64,000 bases of DNA, taken from NCBI RefSeq assembly GCF_031877795.1, contig NC_133938.1:10510920-10574919 (forward strand). The letters run 5' to 3'. The notes under the pieces were generated by a model. It was not told the origin of the DNA and ran no database searches. It saw nothing but the letters and a program-made list of their open reading frames with translations. Source of the stretch: Strix aluco (Eukaryota > Chordata > Aves > Strigiformes > Strigidae). The position numbers and the translations under genes were made by a program. Each line of letters opens with the position of its first letter. Within the stretch, counting starts at the first letter, position 1. This document shows, in pieces, positions 1 to 10,306 of this stretch.

Positions 1-779
1 TCTTCCAAGGATGGAGCTTTATTTCTCTTTCTTCAACCTAAATTTAAAAGTCCGCATCTCTAGCAGAGACTTTACTGTCCTGGCAAGAGGTGTGATAAAA
101 TTCACAAAAAACAAAGAGGGAGAGGAGGAGGGAGTTAATGCATTAGCTGTTTAAAACATAACCAGCTTGGCTTTGATTTTAGTTGTTCTGAAGGAAGCAG
201 CCGCGGTTTCTGTGCAAACGCAAACACACGATTCTGTGTGTATGGGGATGAGGGGAGTGTAAAATACTCGAGATATGGAAATTACACGTGTTTCTAAATA
301 AAATGAGGAAAGCACAATTTTCTTCCAACATTATGCCCTGATCGTCCCACTGATTTTTTTTTTTTTCCCCCCAAAAAAAGCAGTTTTCAAATTAAAAGTA
401 GAAGTGTCCTTCCCATCATACAGGTGAGGGTGTTTAGAGCCTGCATGGAAACCTGAAATTCCCGGTTCACTTAAGACAGACATAAAAAATGGTCTTTGAA
501 GGGGATTTTTTGGTACATGTATAGACCCAGCCAGTTAGCCAAAATATTACCGTTTATATCGCGGAAACTTGAAATGTGCTTTCTACTCGGCGAACTAACA
601 AATTCCCCCCACCCCGTCTTGTAGTGCAGGATCAAGTCGGGGTGGCAGATTTATGGATTTTCATATTTCATTTTGTTCTGCGATGCAAAACTTACACAGA
701 AAAAAAATGCCCGATTTCTGCCCCTTTCTCCCTCGTTTGTTTTTTGGTTTTGTTTTTTTTTTAACGATTATTATTATTG
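1..779. other. AT-rich flank, no gene recognised
   Basis: This is AT-rich sequence with short T and A runs (around 354-367 and 739-761). I see no open frame resembling a protein and no recognisable repeat family. It leads into the CpG-rich domain on its right and is probably intergenic or a distal flank of the DMBX1 locus. Confidence 0.4.
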
Positions 780-2140
780 TATTGGCGGGGGTGGAAACAG
801 CCATTTCTCGCCCAGCCAAGTCGAGGTTTGGTGTCGGACCCGATGCCGGCCGCAAGTTTGGGGAGCCCGGCGTGGACCGGGTGGCTCGGGAGGGAGCAGG
901 GCCGGGGGCGGGGGGTCCTGGGGGGGACCCCCCTCTGCAAAGCGGCCCTTGCCGGAGCTGTCTTCCCTCCTGCTCAGCCCGCATCCCTCCCTCGGTTCCC
1001 CGCGTTCTGGAGAAGAAAAAAATCCGTGTAATCTCGACACAACTGGTACCGATTTCCTGATGCTTTGCCCACATCGATACCTTGGGGCGGGGGGTAAATG
1101 TGATAAATCAGTTACGTGGAGAAAATGGGGTTACTTTTCCGAGCTGCGCTAAATGCACTATTTACTCGTTTCTGAGAAGACGCGTTGAATTAAACGCAAT
1201 TATTTATTTATAGAGGCTGGTTAAACAGCAGAAATCCCGTCGCTGGAGAGCTCGAAAAGATTTTCTGAAGACAGAGGGGAAACTCTTATTATTTCTTCTG
1301 GGGAAGGGGGGAATTAAAACTAAGGATTTTTCATCGAAGCAATCACAAAATCTCCCGTACTTAATAGCTCAGCGAGCAGGAAAGGCGAGACAATGGTGAA
1401 ATCGCGGTCGGAGGGGTTGGGATTTTGTGCCTGGGCTGCAAGCGACAATTCAGAAAGCGGAGAGGAGACGCACTGCCCCCACCCCGACGGGCACAGCCCC
1501 CCCGGCACACGGGGAGACCCTTCCCCGCTGCATTAAACGGAGGAGCCCTGCAAAGTTTGCTGGTTACTCGAGCAGATTTTTGCACCCCGAGGTTGCGGTT
1601 TGTGCCCCAGCTCCTGCGAGCTACAGGTCCGCGGGGCTGCTCCCATCCAGGTTTGGGGGGGCGCGGGGGGTTTTCCAGGGGGGTCGCTGAATTTTGGGAA
1701 GCATCATCTGCCTGCTCCCCGCCGTCCCTCGTTTCAACTCGTTGTGATTAGCGGGATAGGGAAGGTTCCAGTTGCAAACTCGGGGAAGAGGGGGGTCTTT
1801 TGCAGAGTCACCCCAAAAAAGCAAGGAGGGAGATTCCCCGTGGGCTTTGCGGAGCGGTGTCCCGGCCAGTCCGGGCACCGTACCCCGAAAAACGCCTCCG
1901 AAATACGATAACGGCAATCAAAGCGCCGAGTTTAGCCCAATCGGTTTCCCGGGCAAAAGCGGGTGGTTATTAATTAGAGGGTGCGGGGGAAAGGCAGTGC
2001 GAGGGGTCCCCTCCTTCCTGGGGAGCAAGCGGGACTTTGGCGGAGCGAGGGCTGGATTAGATTGGAATAGATTTCAATAGATTCACCTCCTCCCTCTGTT
2101 TCCCGAAACAATACTTAGTACCCCATAACCTCTGGAAAAA

Positions 2141-2173
2141 GTGTGTATATATATATATATATATATATACACA
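2141..2173. repeat. TA microsatellite flanked by GTGTG and CACA
   Basis: This is a run of alternating T and A preceded by GTGTG and followed by ACACA. The whole tract is close to self-complementary and could extrude as a hairpin or cruciform. Confidence 0.9.
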
Positions 2174-2291
2174 ATAAAAATAAATACAAGAAAGTGGAAC
2201 TTGAAGCCTTCTGGTGTCCTGAGCCAGACCGACCCCCTCTTTTTTTTGGTCAGAATTTGTACAAAATATCAAGCTCAAATTAAAAGGTCCT

Positions 2292-2313
2292 CCCCCCCCC
2301 CCCCCCCCCCCCC
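2292..2313. repeat. C22 homopolymer
   Basis: This is an uninterrupted run of 22 C residues. Runs like this are polymorphic and error-prone in sequencing, so the length may not be exact. Confidence 0.9.
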
Positions 2314-3432
2314 ATTCTTTCTTGTTCCCTTAATTCCTGTCTAAACGGTTTTGCTCTGGGAGAAGAAATCTTTTCTATAGGAGGGAGAGAGGAAAAAAAA
2401 ACCTTCAAGAAGAGAAGGGTATTATTGTTTTAATCCTCTTACCCGCAGTCATTTTAAAACAGGGTGTTTTGGAGCCTGAAATGGCGTCTCGTCTCCCAAT
2501 CCCATCCTAAATCCTCCTGGGCTGGGAGAGAATCTAAAGGCAAGGAGCTGGCATCTATTAGCAATCTCTCTAAAGGCTTTAAACTGCTCTTTCTGCTGCG
2601 AAGGCATGGCAAAGCTGAAAAGCAAACACAACCACCGCTCCAGTTAGTGAGCTCTGCCAGATAACCAGCCCGACCGCTGGACGGGAAGGTACCTGCGAAA
2701 ATCCCGCAGAGAAATTTAAAAAGAAAAGGGAATGAAAGGAAAAGCTGGTTTTCCTCTTTTTACATCCCGAAAAAAAAAGTATTTCGGGGGAGAGTATAAA
2801 AAATAATTTTTTAAAAGCAGGGGGATGCGTTAACTGGTCGTTCCTTCTCCGAAGCCCGCGGCCTCCCCTCCTCGCCCGCTGCCGCCCCCGTCCCCCCCCG
2901 CACCGGCAGAGCCGCCCGTGTGCTCCCGGCTACCGGAGCGGGGCTTCCGACGGGGCGGGCTGCGGACCCGCCGCCCCCAGCTCCTCTGGGCTCCTTCCAT
3001 TATTCCCAATTTTATCTGTGTCATCGTATCCCCCCCTGCCCCGTTTTAAAGAGCACCCGAGGGGTGCAGCAGGCTAAGCCGGGACAGCGAGGGGGCCAGG
3101 AGGAGGGTGGGGGGCCGCGGCAGCTCTGTAATTAAGGCTGGGAGATTATCCCCCACTAGCACCTCCACACAGGGGCCATCGGGGGAGAGGGAAACTTCAG
3201 GGTCTGCTCCGGCGTGGTGCTAAGCAGGGGGCGGGGGGGGCTGCAGCTTCCCTCCCCTCTGCCTGACGGACCTCATCACCCCCCCGGCTCTGGGTCTAGC
3301 CCTCCTCCCTCCACCGGCATCCCATCCGCTCCCAGGGATTTAATTAGGCGTTTACACCTCGGCTTGGAGTAAATGACTGGTAAGAAGTGTTGGGGCGGGG
3401 GGGGAAGGGGGGGTGTATCAGCGGCCCCGTTT

Positions 3433-3442
3433 TGATTGACAG
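3433..3442 (+). promoter_or_regulatory. PBX-PREP/MEIS type decamer TGATTGACAG
   Basis: The ten bases match exactly the consensus bound by PBX-PREP (TALE homeodomain) dimers. It lies about 65 bp upstream of a TTTTAAAAA element and about 100 bp upstream of the candidate DMBX1 5' exon. One match in 64 kb can arise by chance, so the promoter-proximal position is the main argument. Confidence 0.4.
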
Positions 3443-3497
3443 GGTGGAGGACCATTGAAAATCTTGCTGGGTAGCTCCCGGGTCGCTATGAAGCTCC

Positions 3498-3506
3498 TTT
3501 TAAAAA
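3498..3506 (+). promoter_or_regulatory. TATA-like element TTTTAAAAA
   Basis: This A/T-rich box sits in an otherwise GC-rich stretch, about 30 bp upstream of where the candidate non-coding exon would begin. It is a weak match to TATA and serves as a positional argument only. Confidence 0.3.
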
Positions 3507-3529
3507 TCCTTCTTCAATGCTGCCTCCCG

Positions 3530-3686
3530 GTAGATGGCAGCTCCGCCGGGCGCGGAGGCAGCGCGCAGGCAGCGCGGGCGGATGGAGTAGGGCGGGCCGG
3601 GGCGCAGCGCCGCGCCCGCGGGCCGCGCTCCCACGCGTGTCACCGCTCCCACGGCGGGCGGAGAGGTTGCGCCGCCGCCGCCCCAG
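3530..3686 (+). other. DMBX1: candidate 5' non-coding exon of DMBX1
   Basis: A strong consensus donor, CCCCAG followed by GTAAGA, sits at 3681-3692 at the end of a GC-rich stretch. A TATA-like element and a PBX-PREP decamer lie at suitable distances upstream. DMBX1 needs such an exon because its first coding exon starts at an acceptor (18821). The resulting intron would be about 15 kb. The left boundary is a guess from the TATA-like element, and other donors in the CpG domain are possible. Confidence 0.35.
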
Positions 3687-4482
3687 GTAAGAAACCCCCC
3701 CACACCCCCAGGCAGCGCGGCTCCGGGTGGGCTGGGGGCGCGGGGGGGGGGAAATAAGGGGAGTTTAGAGCTTGTTTCTGAGGAGGGGTAATCCGCACCC
3801 GGCGGAGGAACCGCCGGTAGGGATGTGCGCACCGCGAAGGACGGGAAGCCTAGCCCGGGCTCCAGCGCAAGTCCCATCCCCTCCTGTTCCTCTTTTTTAC
3901 TTTATTTGGAGTATACTATGCTTTCTCAAAAAAACAAACAAAAAAAAAGAAACCCCCAACTACCAGCCCGGGGCCTCGCTCACACGAAACGCAGCGTGGG
4001 GGCCCGCTCCGCTGTGGGTTTAGACAGCTGGCGGGGAAGAGCGGGGTGCAACCCGGCGGAGGGGAAGGTGGGGGATGCGCATCCACCCTTCTGTCTGCCG
4101 GGCTCCGAGGGGGAGAGCGCAACTTTCCCCTCCATTTACATAATGATGTTTTAATAAGCCGCGCAGCCCAGTGAGAACTCGCCGGGGGCAGAAACCACCC
4201 CGAGCGGGGCCGGGAGAGAGGGGGAGGCGGGCGATGGCCCCGCTTGGGGGGCGGCTCTAGGGTTGGGTTTTTTGGTTTTTTTTTTTCGGATGCGGCTGGA
4301 AGTTGAGTGCGGAAGGGACGGCATGGGAGGGCAAGACTCCGGCAGCGCTAGGAAAACTTTCTAGGGAAAATCACACCCCCACACCACTCCTTTGCCAGGT
4401 TAGGCGGCAAAACGGATGGGAACGCGCCTGCAAGGAGCTGGGGGGCCGGTCTGTGCCGCCCCCCCGCTCTCACTTTAAGAGG

Positions 4483-4491
4483 TATATAAAT
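4483..4491 (+). promoter_or_regulatory. TATA box TATATAAAT
   Basis: This is a textbook TATA sequence in CpG-rich surroundings, so a start near 4511-4515 would be expected if it is used. I found no convincing splice donor in the next kilobase, so the transcript it would serve is unknown. It may be an alternative DMBX1 promoter or a non-coding transcript. Confidence 0.35.
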
Positions 4492-4921
4492 CCCGGACCT
4501 GCGCTGTCAGGCTCTCTTGATAAATTAAGGGTTTCGCAGTCGAAACCTATTTACACCTCCATTATAGGGCTAACCAAATGGGGATCAGCATGCATATTTT
4601 TACCGCAAGAGATCTCATACATCTCCGCCAGAGTCGCCCCTCGGGCCATGGGATAACAGATAGGGAAGTGGGGGGGGGGGGCGGGGGGGGACTCTGCTGC
4701 AGCCAGCACTTGAGAGGAAAAAAGTCCGTGTCCCCACTCGGCGCCGGCTGCTTGGGGCACCCGGGACCCGTCCCCCTTGCAGGGGGCAAGGAGAGGGCGA
4801 GGGTGACCTCCCCGGGAAGGGGGGTCCTGTATTGGGGACACACACTCACGCGGAATCTTCTAGCCCAAGGCAAGGCCCTCGGGGAAGGTTCTCCTCCGAG
4901 AGAGATGGGAGCTGTCTTGGC

Positions 4922-4951
4922 TGCCCCCTTTTTTTTTGGGGGGGGGGGGGG
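4922..4951. repeat. T-run followed by G12 run
   Basis: A short T tract is followed directly by a long G tract, with similar G runs at about 4671-4690. These are homopolymers within the CpG domain and potential G-quadruplex formers on the + strand. Confidence 0.6.
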
Positions 4952-5889
4952 AAGAAGGGGCAAGGAATACCCCGCTCGGACCCCTCCGGTCCCCGCGGCC
5001 GGCGGCTTTTCCCGGCTGCTCTTTTAATTTATTTCCGGGAGGGGGGACCTCGGGCTGCTGGGAGCGGGGGGCAGGGGTCAGCGCATCCCGGTGTCCCGAG
5101 GGTCTTCTCGGCGAGCCCGACAGCAGAAAGGAGGGAAGTGGGCAACAGCCCCCGTTTCCCGGTGGGGTGCGTTCACCGAGGGATGCTCGATCCCTTTCGA
5201 AACGAAACGCGGGCAGAGCGAAGGGGCACTAAAGCCTGGAACCAGGGGAGGGCTCGGCCCAAAACTCCCGTCCCCGGGGAGGGGGAAGCGTCTGCGGGAA
5301 TTCCCCCTCAACCCGCCGCTCCCGCCGGCCGGGCCCCGGCTGTGTCCCGCGCTCCCGCTCCACTTCCAGCGCCGGGGAAAAATATAAAAATCTCCCCCCT
5401 CCGCCCCATCCCGTCCCCTCCGGGCGGCCCCCTCCAGTTCCACTTGGTTAGCTCAAGTTTTCCATGTAAATGACAGTAATAAATATCTAATCATGTCCCG
5501 CAGCTATCGGCGGCTCGCCGAGCAGCCGGCATTAATGAGACATCCAGGGGAAGTGGGGGAAAGGAGAGGAAAAAAAAAAAAATAAAAAGGAAAGTTTTCA
5601 CCCTCTCCCCGAAGTGGTTTCTAGACGCGAGGCCCGGCAGCTGTGACGAGGACATGGGGGGGGGGAGGGATGAGGAGCCCCCGCTTCCTCCGGAGCGATC
5701 GCACCTGTGGGTCGCGCTCGGGTTCAAACCCTTCCCCTGTAATTAACCCCCTCCCCAAAACCCCAGCCATCCCCCGCCCCCCGGGGATGGGGGGGTCCGG
5801 GCAGGCAAGCGGCGGGCCCGGCCGCACCCCCGGCCCGGGGCTGCCCTCCCGACAGCCCCGCGGAGCGGCGTGTGCCCAGCCCCGCCGTG

Positions 5890-6145
5890 ACTCCCAAACA
5901 ATTAATGGGGCTGCAAAGAGCTTTTAATGCTGATGGGGGACCGGGCGGGGGGAGGCTAAGGCTGAAATTAAACCATGAGAGTTGGATTTGTTCGCCTAAC
6001 GCTAAACAAATGGACTGATTACCTTCTTTCCAAACGCATCAGTCATACTACATTAAGTAGCAGAGAGCTAATTATCCCAATTAGGAGGCTGATTTATAAT
6101 TAATGGCTTGGACCAAGTGATAATTGGATGTTAATGGATAACAGT
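5890..6145. promoter_or_regulatory. candidate enhancer dense in homeodomain TAAT motifs
   Basis: About ten TAAT/ATTA cores occur in roughly 250 bases at the right edge of the CpG domain, including an exact inverted repeat (CTAATT, five bases, AATTAG) at 6068-6084 and TAATTAATGG at about 6098. This density, just outside a GC-rich island where A/T words should be rare, resembles a conserved homeodomain-responsive element. Conservation could not be tested here. Confidence 0.4.
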
Positions 6146-9100
6146 TTTGTCTGAAGTAGCCTCCCGCTTCCCCAAAGGCAGGGCTGGAGGGGTTTTTTTC
6201 TTCTCTCACCTCTGCACAGAGCACAAAGCAAATGCGGAGTGAAACCTGCTCCGTGGGGACCGTTCCCCGGCCGGGGCGGGGGCCGGCGGGTCCCGGGGAC
6301 GGAGGGGGACCCAGCCTGGCCGGGGTTCAGCGAGGTGGGTTGCGGGAGTAACCTCCAGCACCCCAGCTTTTCAAGCAATCCCTGCTGCTTTTTTCCTCCT
6401 CTATCTGAGTTTCCAAGCCGTGGACAGCTGACCCGAAGCAGCCGCGTTGTCCCACGTCTCCAGTGGGTGCTGGGTTCCTCACCCACCCACAGGGCGTGAG
6501 TCGTGTCCTCGATGGGGGTGCAAAGGCTGAGCCCCAAGGGGTGCCCCAGTGCAGACGAGGCTGTCCCCCTGCCCTGCCTGTCGTAGGGAGAGCAGGATGG
6601 GGCTCACCCTGAGGAGGAGAGGTTTTACACCCTCCCTGACCCACATTCCCCACGCAGTGGGGGTCACAGAGTGAAGCTGCAGTTTCTCACTGCTCTGCGT
6701 TTCTCTTAACCACACCTCAGAACTGGCACACTGACTATGTAGCTTTTTCCTTCCGTGCTCACTTTTCACACGTGAGTAAGTCGATGCAAGTCAATCCCAG
6801 TTCCTCGTTTGCCCCAGCCGGAGAGACTCGGACCTACAACCCTTTGGCTTTCAGTTTGTGTTTCTAAGCTCAGTTTTTCCATTCTAACTTAAGAACCGTA
6901 AGGGCAGCAAGTTCCTGAAAGTGTAAGAGTGAATTCAACCCTGAGTTACCCCATGACTGATGAGAGGTTGTATTAAATTACACCAACATACTCAATGCAA
7001 AAATACATCCCAAATCGTACCGTCAGTGCTCAGCCAGTTTAGATTGGCTTTCCAGCTTTCCCTGTTAATTTAAAAAGATCTTGATGTTTACACGGGACAG
7101 TACTCGCACAAATCAGCAGGTTCCTGCGGTGATATTGCTGTCTCAGAAGACACAGTTCTGTTTCACAGAGCCGCGGCAAATGATGTTTCTCCTTAGTGCC
7201 GGGGTCGCTACCTGCATCAAAGAAAAAGAACCAGAGGCAGGGGAGCTTCCCACAGGTCAGAGAGAAGGGCAGGCTGGCCAGGCAAGTTTTGCACAATATA
7301 GTCGCAGAGGGAGTGACTGCAGTGGGTTTTGTTCCCTGTGTCATGCCTTTAGCCTTTTAAAAAAATGCTTTGCCGAGAAAGAGGAGAATCGGATGAAAAG
7401 AAGCCAAAGAGAACGGTTTATCTCCCCTCTGCCACAACCAGCTCTGCCAAAACAAAGGTGCTGTAGAGAAGGTCCAGGACCAAGCCCTTCAGATGTGGCT
7501 ACCTACTGGTTTTGCGGGTGAAGCTATGGGTAAACCCTTCAGCTATAAGTAGCCCATGTTTTCTAAGACACCAGTTATTCTTTCTGTGTGTTTTCAGGGC
7601 CATCCCAAAATTCAGCTCAAGTTGGAAATGCTTCTGCTGAGGCACTGATGAATGTCAGCCAGGTCTGAACCCTTTCAAAAGGTTCAGTGCTTATTTCCAC
7701 CACTCATGTCCGAACAGAAGTGTTTATAGCTACTGTGCTTCATTTGGCAAAAACATAGAAGTAGGGAAAATGCCAAAGAACACGTATTCAATAAAGCCCC
7801 AATTTTCCAATCCTATGCAGCTACTGACAAGCTAACCTACTTTGGGGCAACATCCATCAAAATATGCTTGTTGCAAAGATGGTGGAGAATTCTGAAATGC
7901 AGCTAAATATCCAGGAATTAATTCATGGTGCACTGGGGTTAGCCAAACCCTGGGTCTTTTTCTGCTAGTCTGTTCCAGTCCAAAAGCTACTGAAATTGAA
8001 TTATTTTAATTTTTTTCCTTTCTGACTTCATCAGGTTTTGGATCAGGCCCTTTATGATTTCTAAAGCACGTCTGGAGCAGATACAGCTGCTGGGAAGGAG
8101 AGAGGCTCTGAGGGAGGGCTGGGAGCAGGAGAGACCAGCAGTTCTCCAAAGGGTGGCAAATGGGTATTTACAGCCAGGAGTTGTGGGTGGGCCGCAATAA
8201 AAATGTGATTTCTTCCTGGTAGCTGCTGGCACAACTGTTTTAGGACCAACTGCAGTCTCTGCATGGCTAGAGCCAACCTACATGAGAAATGCTGCTTTAA
8301 ACTGTCCAGATGTTAAAACTTAAAGTATGGGGTGTGGGGGGGTGATGCTTGGGAACTCTGTTAGTATCCTCCAAAACCAGATAAACGGTTGGGCTGGAGG
8401 AGGCGAGCTGATGGGTCTTGGGGGTAGAAAATGCTCCTACCAAGGGAGCTGCAGAATCCTGATGTCTTCAGCTGTTTGACACCAACTGTACTGAGTGCTG
8501 GGGGGGGGAGCGAGCCGGCAGCAGCTCTGCATGCTCTCAGTGTGTGTTAGCCCAAGCTGGGTAAACATGCTTCTGCTGAAGGACTGCACATCTCCCCACA
8601 AAACCCAGCGGACATTTAGCTGCTCAGCCTGCTTTGCAGTGGGCAGCTCTTTAAAGCACAGATTACCTGCTGGTGCCCAAAATATATTGCTTATCTTGGC
8701 AACCGTGCTTGGTGTATGGATCCAGATGCTTACGGGAAAGGAAGCATTACATGCACCCACGGTGCTCCCCAGCCCCTGGCGTCTCTGCCTCCAGTTGTTG
8801 GCCCTGTTTTAAGGTGGCACAAGTCTTCTCTATCCCCTTGTAAAAGCCATTGAACTCGAACAGCTTTTTAAATGGTAGGTAGAAAATTCATGTTATCACT
8901 TGTACAGAAGGAAAACTCAAACTTCTGTCTTACTCTTTTAAGGTATTAAAAATGCCTCACAATTACATGGTTTGCTGGACCTGCCTTTCAGGATTTATTT
9001 CTTTTTTTTTTTGACTAAGGTAGGACTTGTCTGTCATTTTATCTTATAGTTGATATTAGTCTGAGCAGACGCAACTGACACCATGTGTTTTGTGACTGTA

Positions 9101-10286
9101 GTTTTGAGTGCTATAAGCATCATCTGTAGGGGTAGACCCAGGGTCCAGCTGTAGCTGCGGAAACAACCTGGATTTAGACTTTCAGCTTCTGTTTCCTTCA
9201 AAATTCATTTATTTAGATCTCTCCAAAATCAGCTTTAAGCAAAATTGCGCTTAGTGTCACAATCTTGCAGCTTTTCAGCTAACCAGCTGAAAGAGCTACC
9301 TAGCAAAGTCATTTTGTGCCAAGTGGGTCAAACTTCAACAATGCGGCACAAACCACTGCATTTCACAAAGACTCATTGCTCTCTCCTCCTCATGCATGTA
9401 TCTAACTGCTCTCAGCTTAACACCCAGAATTTATGCCTCCAACTTACATTTACTTGATGAATAGTGATGGTGGATAGAGAAATTACCCTCCCTCCATGCC
9501 TCTTCCTAGTTGCTGCCCTTGGAGCCCAGCATCTTGGCTGAGGCATCCCACTGGGAACACCTGGAGCAAGCATGCATTTCCTTCTGCCAGCCCAGCTACC
9601 AGGCTGGGGGCACCTGAGAGCAGCAGGATTGGAACTGGGAATGTCTTTAACTGCCTCAGCAAATCTTTACAAAGCTTATCTGTCAGGGCTGTCTTCTGCC
9701 AGTGCTTCTTGCAGTGATTGATCTCTCTTGATAGGGCTCAGGGTTAGACTGTAAGATCAACAAAGTGGTTGTGGTGCTCAGGACAGACAGAGGTCCTGGT
9801 CACTAAATGTTGCAGGCTTAAAAACATATTTTGATACAGAACAGTAGATCCTTGTCTTGTTAACGAGACCATATCATGGGTAAAATCCTCCAGGATAATT
9901 GCTTCACCTCCCAGGGACAGTGGAGATTCCTGAACCCCCAGCAGCACCCCCAAGAAGCTGCCTTTGAGCCAGTCAGTTTGATCATGCAAGTGATCTGCAG
10001 TCAAATACGCTGCAGGCAAAACTGTTTTGGGGGCAGAGAGCAAGCAGTGAGCCCCCTCTCGTGCTGCCAGCAGCCCTGAAGAAGGGCAGAGTTTGTGAAG
10101 TCTGAACCTCTTCTATAGTCCAGTTTGGAAAATTTCCTTTATCAGCGCTAAGGCAAACAAAATGATGCTTCTCAAGCAAAGCCATTTTTGCAAAAGTGAG
10201 AGGAAGGGCTGAGCCAGACAAACCACATGGAAATACAGCTAAGCCAGAAACAGGCTTGTTTTGGAAGGGGTGAGGGGGGAAATGAC

Positions 10287-10306
10287 TTTTTTTTTTTTTT
10301 TTTTTT
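10287..10306. repeat. T20 homopolymer
   Basis: This is an uninterrupted run of T. It could be the remnant of a retroposed tail, but no retroposed body is recognisable next to it. Confidence 0.85.

Larger units (their letters stand above)
780..6330. promoter_or_regulatory. multi-kilobase CpG-rich domain, probable DMBX1 promoter region
   Basis: CpG dinucleotides and G/C runs are abundant across this stretch, most densely at about 1380-2060, 2850-3740 and 4180-5930, in contrast to the CpG-poor sequence on both sides. Long CpG domains of this kind are typical of promoters of developmental transcription factors. DMBX1, downstream on the + strand, needs an upstream exon because its first coding exon begins with a splice acceptor. 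Many stop-free frames run through here, but they follow from GC richness and none resembles a protein. The exact transcription start cannot be fixed from sequence alone. Confidence 0.6.

Noticed and set aside
4832-5473. 213-codon open frame on the + strand
   Set aside because: It is GC-driven, low-complexity and Pro/Gly/Arg-rich, without homology or splice support.
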